Assembly: GCA_012274445.1 (NCBI GenBank)
Contig: JAAROD010000080.1
Location: 434,001 to 498,000 of the forward strand
Origin: Sclerotiophoma versabilis
Taxonomy: Eukaryota; Ascomycota; Dothideomycetes; Pleosporales; Didymellaceae
Reading direction: 5' to 3'
DNA length: 64,000 nt
Below the pieces are notes generated by a model. The model had not been told where the DNA came from. It did not search any database and worked only from the letters and a program-made list of their open reading frames with translations. Made by a program: the position numbers and the translations under genes. Position 1 is the first letter of the stretch. The number at the start of each line of letters is the position of its first letter. Below are positions 56,909 through 64,000 of this stretch, piece after piece.

Positions 56909-57404
56909 GGCGGATTGTGGGTGTGAGCGATGTGGACAGGATTGGTGGTTGATGCCCTCTGGGGAGGCTGGTGGTGTGTGGATGTTGGGGTTGTAGCGAC
57001 GCAGTGACTGTGTGTTTGGGGATAGGATTGTGATGTGGTGGGGAGTGGAGACGCGATACACTGCGACGCGTAGGATTGGATTAGCGTTGTCGCCAAAGCA
57101 CGTGGGAGCCTCACTTGCCTCCAGTTAGTGGTCCCCCAGCATGCGTCACATGACAGCGTTGAGGCAATCCAGCCGGTTTTATGACTTTCTTCGGAACGCT
57201 TGCGCGATACTAAGCATCTACTGAGCGCCATGTTGCAGACCAGAGCCGAGAGATCCCAAGTACTCCAGACATGCGTAGAGCAGTAACCATTCCCAGACAT
57301 GCGGAGAGCAACCATTTCGAGAAATGCGTAAAGCAGTAACCATTCCCAGACACGCGTAAGCCATATCGTAGCAACCCAACGCAGCTTGTCATCTCCTACC
57401 TCGC
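56909..57404. other. Short intergenic with a direct repeat
   Basis: RIB3 3' region and promoter of the dynactin gene. Contains the 33-bp direct repeat listed separately. Confidence 0.5.
57271..57356. repeat. 33-bp imperfect direct repeat, period 53 bp
   Basis: The copy at 57271-57303 recurs at 57324-57356 with two changes. Part of the unit (AGACATGCG-type) also occurs just before and between copies. It lies 50-130 bp beyond the RIB3 stop. Confidence 0.8.
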
Positions 57405-58224
57405 CTACACCGCCTGCACCGGCAACTTGCCCTCGTTCTCCTCAATCCACCTGACCATGTCCTCAATCGTGCACACCTTGATCCCCCACTTCTTGCCAAA
57501 CTTCAGACAGTCCTCGGTCCTCATCATGCCACCGCCGACCAGTTCCGGCCGGCCATCGACACTCTCCCCGTCGTTGATCATCTCGCAAATCACACCGACC
57601 GGCTGCTTGCCCGCCAGCCTGCACAGATCCACGGCAGCCTCGGTATGCCCCCTGCGCACCCTCACGCCGCCGTCTCGGGCCTGTAGCGGCAGGATGTGTC
57701 CCGGCCGTCTGAAATGGCTGGCCTTTGCGTTGGGGTCGGCGAGCATGCGGCACGTCAGGCTCCTGTCGTGCGCGCTGATTCCCGTGCTGACACTCTCGTG
57801 CTCTGCATCGATGGAGATGGCGTAGGCGGTGCGGTTCGGGTCTGCGTTGTCGGCGACCATCTGCGGGAGGTGCAGGGCGGCGGCGCGCGAGACGGGCAGC
57901 GGCGCGCAGATGTAGCCCGAGCTGTAGCGGATCATGAAGGCGGCCTTCTCCGGCGTGAGCGACTCGGCGGCGATGATCAGGTCGCCTTCGTTCTCGCGGT
58001 CGGGCGAGTCGAGCACGACTACGAACTCGCCGTTGGCTGCGGGCATGTCAGTCATTGATGCGTGCTGGCTGCGCTCGGGCTGAGGGCTGACCAAAGGCTG
58101 CTACGACGTCCGGTATCGAGTCGAACGCGGCGTCTGCTGGTGCGGGGTTCGAGAGCTCATCTGCGCGGACGTTGATGCCGTTGGCGGTGCCGTTGGCGGG
58201 GAGCCCGTTGAGTTCGGCGGGCAT
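57405..58224 (-). CDS. rib3: 3,4-dihydroxy-2-butanone 4-phosphate synthase
   Basis: Two exons, 58224-58092 and 58036-57405, intron 58037-58091 (GTCAGC...CAG, 55 bp); 254 aa. It converts ribulose 5-phosphate to L-3,4-dihydroxybutan-2-one 4-phosphate plus formate for riboflavin synthesis. The spliced junction reads FDSIPDVVAAFANGEFVVVL, then the metal/substrate motif DRENEGDL at residues 57-64. GYICAPL, AHDRSLTCRMLADPNA, FRRPGHILPLQARDGGV and RRGHTEAAVDLCRLAG all match the family, including the metal-binding His of RRGHTEA. The first ~30 residues are a non-conserved Ala/Asn/Gly-rich extension. The GTP cyclohydrolase II domain fused in bacterial RibBA is absent, as usual in fungi. Confidence 0.95.
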
Positions 58225-59147
58225 TGTGGTGGTGGTGGTGTGTTGGCTATGGCTCTCTTTCTACCCTCCTCTTCTCTTGTACTCGCTGGCGTTGCGCGGG
58301 CTTCTGTCTGTTCGTCGCAGTCTTGGTCGTGGATTGGCAATGCTTAGAAAGAATCTCGACGCTGTGGTACCGCAATGCCGGAGCTATCCGCAGTCGGCGA
58401 TGATTCAGTCGTGCAGCGACGCCAATCGTGTAGCGATGAGTCGCGTATCTATGCTTCGCGTGTGTATGATTCACGTGTGTACGAGTCGCAGGCTACTGCT
58501 GTATATCAACTGATCTCGATCAATGCACCGTGGAGTCGCAGCTCTTATCAAGTCCACAGCAAAGCAAGTCAACGTCGAGATTCGACTCAACCACCGCCCC
58601 TCCAAGCTTGTGATTAAAACTGCCTAACCGTGGGATGGAAGTGGGCCGAGGCCCTGCCCCATGCGGACATCCACCGACTCTCCGACTCTCTGCGGCTGCA
58701 TCCAGTCCTGCCGATGCCGACACCGCGTGCTGACTAGCCGCCATCGACACCCCGAGACACGTGTTCGTCTCACTCCGACCACCCGCTTAACTGAGAGATC
58801 AATAAGGCGGATGTCAGAAGCGGCAGTTCGGCGGGTATTGATTCATGCATTGGCGGGTAGCGGATGAGTCCGCCTGCAGCTTCGTAGCGTCCGCCAACTG
58901 CAGCGCCGGTGTTTCTGCACATGGAACTGGCATGTACCCATCGCAGCAGTTGACGACAGTAGTGTCTGAAGGAACCATCATCTCTTATAAAGTGAAATTA
59001 AAGTGAGGGTATCTACTACTAAGGCTCCCGCGCATTACCAAATGCAATGCTACCATGATAATATAACAAATCCCAGCGCCGAAGCGACTGTATGCAACGT
59101 TTGCAACTTTTGCCAACCTAAACCAATCTATGCACAAAACGAACCGC
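58225..59147. other. Intergenic, no gene seen
   Basis: rib3 promoter and azgA 3' region. No protein-like frame. Confidence 0.45.
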
Positions 59148-61279
59148 TTAAATCATCTTCTCGCCAGTAGCCTGCTTATCCTGGATGTAGTGCTTCTCAG
59201 ACGAGTTGTGCGTCGAGCTGTTCTCGCTCGTCTGCCCAGCAGCAACACCGTCACTCTCAGGATCGCGTTTCCAGAAGTCCTTCTTTCCGGCAACAATGCG
59301 CTGCACCCACGGAGGCAGGAAGCCACCGGGGATGCGCCATGTCCAGGGCTCCTTCTCGTCCTTGTTAGGGGGAATAACACGACCACCTGAACACTTCTCG
59401 ATGATGTAGACGAGAGTGTTGATGAGGATGTACGAGCAGATACCGGCGATCAGGCCGTAGGCGATCGAGTAGGTGAAAGGCATAATGGCAATGGTAAGGA
59501 AGGCCGGGATCGCGTCACCCATGTACTTCCAGTTGATGTCCTTGGCCGACTGCGCCATGAGGGAACCAACAATGACAAGCGTACATCCAGTGGCCCATGG
59601 AGGAATGGAGGCGAAGATAGGCGCGAAGAAGATGGCGATGAAGAAACAGAGACCAGTGAACATCGCAGTGAGACCCGTCTTGCCACCTTCGGAGATACCA
59701 GCACCAGACTCGATGTAGGCAGTGACTGGGGAGCATCCAAACAGGGAACCGATTGTTACACCCATAGCATCAATGGTGTAAGCGATCGATGAGTTCTCGA
59801 AATCCTGAGTGCGCTCATCAATAGCTCCACAGTAGCGGGCCATCGAGTACATGGTACCTGTGCAGTCAAGAATATCCACGTAGAGGAAGGTGATGAAAGC
59901 AAGACCGAACTGGCCAGCGTACTTTGACACGTTCCATTCCTGGACGACGAGCACCTTCTGAATCGGGTGGAAGGTGACGACCTTTTTGAAGAAGTCGAAC
60001 GAGTCGTTGCCGAGCGGGGTGTACGGGAAGTAGGTAACCTCAGTAGGGCGGGGCCAGGAGATGACCGAGACGAGCAAGATGCCGAAGATGATGGCGCCCT
60101 TGACACGGTACAACATGAGCATGACGGTCAGAACACCACCGCAGAAGATGCCGATCCACATTGTTGGGTTGCGCATCTTGTGGCCTCCCGGGCAAACGCC
60201 CGCCTCGTCCTTGTACTGATCCTCGCATCCTGCGAGCTCAAGAGGAGTCGATGTGGCACCTGTAATGAGACCAATACCGGCCGAGTACGTAAGTCCAATG
60301 ATTGTAAGATAAAGTCCGATTCCGACACCTGTCGCAAGCTTGATACTAGCCGGGATAGCTCTGTACAAAACAAAATCAGCTTTGTTTCTGTGGGGAGTGA
60401 CGTGTGGCGAAGTGGCTGGCGATGGAGTCCAAGTGGGACCGAACTGCGCCGAGGTGCAAAACTGGCGCACAAATTTATGACGCCAAAGGAAAATGGAAGA
60501 ACACGAATGTGAACATACCTTGCAAGCCATTGACGGATACCGAGGATGGTGAGGCCCACAAAGACAAAGCCCTCGACGAAGACAGCAGTCAATGCAACCT
60601 CGTATGGGACCATGCCTGAAAAGTAATTAGTAATCGTTTCAGGAGGAGAAGGAATTCGTGTAACGGAGCCAGGCTGAAAGGAAATGACATGTATTACAAA
60701 AAGTAACACAAAAAGTAACACAAAAACGAAGAAGGCGATCAGTGCGACTCGACTTACCAGAACCGTGGAAACCGACGACTGTGTAGGCAAAGTAGGCGTT
60801 CAGACCCATTCCAGGGGCAAGAGCAATGGGCATGTTGGCGAAAAGACCCATGCAGAAGGAAGTCAAGGCGGAGATGGCAGCAGTGGCAGTGACAAGATCA
60901 CGCTTGACGACTGCTACGCAGAGGAGATAATCTTCGTTGGTGGCACACAGGTCAGACATGCTGTCAGCCGGGCAGACGCAGGTACCGCCAGTATCAGCCA
61001 ATATGGTAGCTGAAGATTATGAGCATTGCTTCTCGAGTTTCAAGTGAAGATCATACAGTTGACCGAGATGATGTAGGCCATGGCGAAGAAGGTAGCGAGT
61101 CCAGCACGGAACTCGGTGAAGAAGCGGGCATCCTTGCGTTCCTTGGGCTACAAGAGGTGTCAGTGAACGTGTCATACCTCCTGTGAAGGATGACATACGT
61201 GACCAGAGCCGTCAAGACGGAAATACCTGCCCACGAAGGAGCGCGCAATGGCACGATTGGTGTTCTCGGCGAAGCCCAT
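59148..61279 (-). CDS. azgA: AzgA-type purine (hypoxanthine-adenine-guanine) permease
   Basis: Five exons: 61279-61199, 61147-61057, 61009-60758, 60615-60519 and 60360-59148 (introns 51, 47, 142 and 158 bp); phases close to 577 aa, as in Aspergillus AzgA. The start MGFAENTNRAIARSFVGRYF leads to FRAGLATFFAMAYIISVNST, a Cys-containing loop (CVCPADSMSDLC), ANMPIALAPGMGLNAYFAYT, and later DILDCTGTMYSMARYCGA, GSLFGCSPVTAYIESGAGIS and PPWATGCTLVIVGSLMAQSA. About 12-14 membrane helices. The ESGAGIS and APGMGLNAYFA blocks are the substrate-site signature of the AzgA branch of the NAT/NCS2-fold transporters. It imports purines at the plasma membrane by proton symport. Introns 3 and 4 are two to three times longer than others in the window. 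Confidence 0.94.
60696..60726. repeat. 12-bp tandem repeat inside azgA intron 3
   Basis: ACAAAAAGTAAC occurs twice in tandem plus a partial third unit, within the 142-bp intron. Confidence 0.85.
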
Positions 61280-63089
61280 CTTGAGAAAATTCTGTGCAGG
61301 ATGGAGAGTGTCGAAAGGGTGGAGGAAGTCCTCTACAAAGGGACTGTTCAAAGAGTGTCAAGGGAGCCGGATGGGCAATTTGCTCTGCACCAGGCTTCAC
61401 GGACCTCAGGGTGACGGACAGGACGAACTTTTAAGTTCAGATGGTATGAGCATCTGCTGCATCCCGCACCATGATAAGGATTTGCTAAGCGGCGACGAGG
61501 CGTGCCCACTGATGGTCTCGCCGTTAGGGTGTCCAATCCGACCCGTCTTCAGATGGATCGGCCAGCACCAGTCCTGGCTAGCCAAGCGGGGCCACGCGAA
61601 GGGACAGGGGCCGTTTGGCCACGATCACGGTCCACCAAGCACTGGCGCACCTTGATGCGCAAGGTCCGCCGGCGCGAAAGCGCTCTGGGCTGGGGAACTG
61701 TGACAGTGGAGCGGCTGACATACCGCACTTGAGGTGTGCTGCAGTTCGCCAATCGCCGACCAATTGGGTTTCTTTTTATCAGGATGACCTCAAGCGGAAC
61801 GCCATATCGCAGGAATGGAAGCGGAGACTGCCGAATTGCGAACGCTGCGACAGCCATCATCACCAGGGAGTCGCCTCCTCTATCTCGCACTCCGCTATGG
61901 CTATCATGGCTGGCGTCGTCGCCAAGCATTCGACGGGAACAACTGGATTGCAAATGGATTCTTGTCAGGATGATCGACTAGTTCGGTAACAGTGCCGGAT
62001 GCGGCAACTAACTAGAACGCAGCGTAAGGATGTTGCGCGCTGCTGAAACGGTGCAAAGGTGTTGTGGAAGGCTTCCTGGTCACACGGCTGCGCTGTTGAT
62101 GAAAGGGGCAGCAAAAGGACGTGGGCATGGCCGTGATGGTACTGGAAAGCAAGCGCACTGTCGCGAAGCTGCACCAGCCCTCGCTCCTTCCTGGGCAACG
62201 CCCGCAAGGACGGCCAACATGAGTAGCACTTGGACGGGCGGGCTATTGCACTAGATGAACAGCCGTGAAGCGAGTTGGTACGACTGGTGCATTGTACGAA
62301 ATGGCGGACCCTATCCCCGGGTTTGCACTAAAGCTATGGCCCGGTAACTGCAGCGGAACAGTATCCTATACACTCTTCCAGACGACTCGACCCTTGCCTG
62401 CTCTCACACCACGACCTCTATTCTGCTACCTGTACACGCATACACGAGACACGTTTGCAAGGGACGTGTTGCTGGCGTAATTCGCCCTTTAATCACGCAG
62501 AGCCCGCGAAGCCATATCTTCCAGCAATCTGGTATAGAGTCAGTGCATCCTCAGTCTATTGAAAGGAGATGGACACCTGAAGCAACCCGCTGCTCCACTT
62601 CTGGACGCCTTGCCGGACCCTAATTGCGACGACGCTGCCGGCACGCCAATCCAGCTGCATCCTTGCGTTTCGACATCGTTTGGATCTTCAATGCACGTCT
62701 TGACGACTCCACCAACCTGCCATGCGAAGGTCGGTTCTTCTGTATCACACAACATATGCAAGTCGGTTGCCGGCTAGCTAAACAACGCGCCGCTGCTCAT
62801 TTCGAAACCAGCTGTGTGAAGACAGCAGTCGGTGTAGCACCTCGTTTGGACATGTCAAGGCACTCCTTACATGAAGGATCATCTTACCGATATCGGTGTG
62901 AGTGGGAAATCCACCATTGGCATCACATTCCAGGGCGAGAGTCAGCAATCCTTCGCATCAAAGAAAAAAACAATGCTGACAAGGACGATCCTACCGATAA
63001 TCTCCGTATTGCGTGCTCAGCAACTGCGTAGAACTATCGAACAAAGTAATCACCAGAATAGACAGATTTCCATAACGCGCTCATTCGCC
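61280..63089. other. azgA promoter and further intergenic sequence
   Basis: Upstream region of azgA on the minus strand. No supported gene on either strand up to the weak candidate at 63090. Confidence 0.45.
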
Positions 63090-63423
63090 ATGAGTCATCT
63101 TATTGTTTCAATCCTTATCTCAGTTCTCTCCTCTCGTTCCAGCGCATCAGCCTACAACGTGGTTGCGCATACACAGTAAGTGTCCCAACCGGGCTACAGC
63201 TATGTGGCAATGTAGCAGTTCAACTGCTGCCCGCCGTTGAGCGACACGTTGTACTTTCCCAGCAACCTGGTCATGCCGACCTGCAGATCATGTTTTCCAC
63301 GAGGGCATACCAAAATCATCCGTGCGAGTTATCACGGCAGATCCTGGGCACTTGAGAGTCGAGGCAATCGTCCAATGTCTCCAGAAGTGGTTCTGTCTAA
63401 AGTTGCCCCAAGCCGCCGTTGAG
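63090..63423 (+). other. Weak candidate for a small secreted protein, splice unresolved
   Basis: ATG 63090 gives a signal-peptide-like start (MSHLIVSILISVLSSRSSAS) and reaches a strong GTAAGT donor at 63176. The next open stretch, starting at a CAG acceptor (63219), has clustered Cys (FNCCPPL, PTCRSC) and ends at 63422. But this donor and acceptor are out of phase. Only a weaker GTGGTT donor at about 63156 joins them in frame. It could be a real small secreted protein, a decayed one, or chance. Confidence 0.25.
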
Positions 63424-64000
63424 GCGCGGTTACACCAATCTTCGCTTGTCGCCCCTATCATTGCGTCCGCAGACGCAGTCCAATGATCCTTCCAGGAGAA
63501 AGGAAGTGCGCGTCCCCACCGATCGCCACATAGCTCCAACGCTTGAATGCTGTGCCACAAGGTAAACACAACGTCAATTCTCACCTTGCACTTAACCCTT
63601 ACTCTTCGTAACACAGCGATGACATATATTTACTACTAGAGAGTAAAGTAAGGTAATCAGTCATTGCAAAGCTAACAAGTTTCTTCTCAGCAGCAATTGC
63701 AGGACGCTATGGAGTATGGCCCGTACCTGCATGTCTGATGCTGCACGTCAGTTTCTTCGGACCGAAGATGAGACGGCCCGTTGCTTAGGCCGTTGTTCGT
63801 CGTACAAGTAACGCCATAGCGTGACTGGGGCTGCGTGGAACTCGAATGCTGGAAAACGGTTAGCTGAGATCACCAGCAACGGAACACGGCAGTAGCTGCG
63901 AGTCAGGATATGCATGGCAAGCGACTCCAGACTGTGCTGCAGTGAAGCCAGCAACTGTACATGTGAGTATTATTAGGATTGTCAATTCAACAACAAGTGT

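Noticed and set aside
1..64000. Secondary-metabolite cluster, transposon, CRISPR or viral insertion
   Set aside because: No polyketide synthase, NRPS, terpene synthase, transposase, reverse transcriptase, long terminal repeat, spaced repeat array or viral gene was seen. The only enzyme relic is the GMC fragment.

Overview
The window is nuclear DNA from a filamentous ascomycete, most likely a dothideomycete of the Pleosporales type. The reasons are the gene content (Yap1/ChAP1-like AP-1 factor, AzgA purine permease, Pezizomycotina-style poly(A)-binding protein with an acidic insert in RRM4, SAPS protein, SLIP-GC-like GTPase), short introns (mostly 45-65 bp) with fungal GTANGT donors and CTAAC-type branch points, and compact intergenic regions. 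There is no phage, bacterial operon, CRISPR array, rRNA or convincing tRNA. Species cannot be fixed from the sequence alone.

Layout. 1-0.5 kb: 3' end of an AP-1 (Yap1-type) oxidative-stress factor. 1.3-5.6 kb: a GT31-like glycosyltransferase and an orphan seven-helix membrane protein (+). 5.8-7.7 kb: a poorly resolved small gene and a glyoxalase-like protein (-). 8.7-10.5 kb: a TPT/SLC35-like transporter (+). 12.2-14.0 kb: a DUF1992 (DNAJC28-like) protein (+). 15.0-17.6 kb: a long disordered protein (-). 17.6-22.2 kb: a gene-poor stretch holding one small four-exon gene whose last intron is GC-AG, and a stop-poor relic-like segment. 22.2-30.7 kb: housekeeping block with TFIIH p62/Tfb1 (-), 2-oxoglutarate dehydrogenase E1 (+) and fructose-1,6-bisphosphatase (+). 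31.8-39.1 kb: a 1329-residue disordered/coiled-coil protein and PAB1 (+). 39.7-40.2 kb: a truncated GMC-oxidoreductase relic beside microsatellites. 40.5-43.5 kb: complex I assembly factor NDUFAF2-like (-) divergent from a calponin-homology Scp1/transgelin-like protein (+). 44.2-50.5 kb: a hypothetical protein (+), ESCRT-III Vps60/CHMP5 (-) divergent from a SIT4-associated (SAPS) protein (+), and a small acidic protein (+). 51.1-53.8 kb: dynamin-like SLIP-GC-type GTPase (+). 56.2-61.3 kb: dynactin p27 subunit, RIB3 and AzgA, all (-). 61.3-64 kb: no firm gene, one weak candidate for a small secreted protein.

The genes do not form a metabolic cluster. They cover central carbon metabolism (Kgd1, Fbp1), riboflavin synthesis (Rib3), purine uptake (AzgA), transcription and mRNA handling (AP-1, Tfb1, Pab1), cytoskeleton (Scp1-like, dynactin), trafficking (Vps60) and phosphatase control (SAPS). 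Exon structures were worked out by hand from splice signals, reading phase and known protein families. Most close exactly in frame, and all are predictions without transcript support. I found no clear evidence of an undescribed multi-gene system. The most useful second looks are the orphan 7TM protein, the small GC-AG-intron gene, the A-rich leader of PAB1, the twin calponin motifs in the Scp1-like protein, and the GMC relic.
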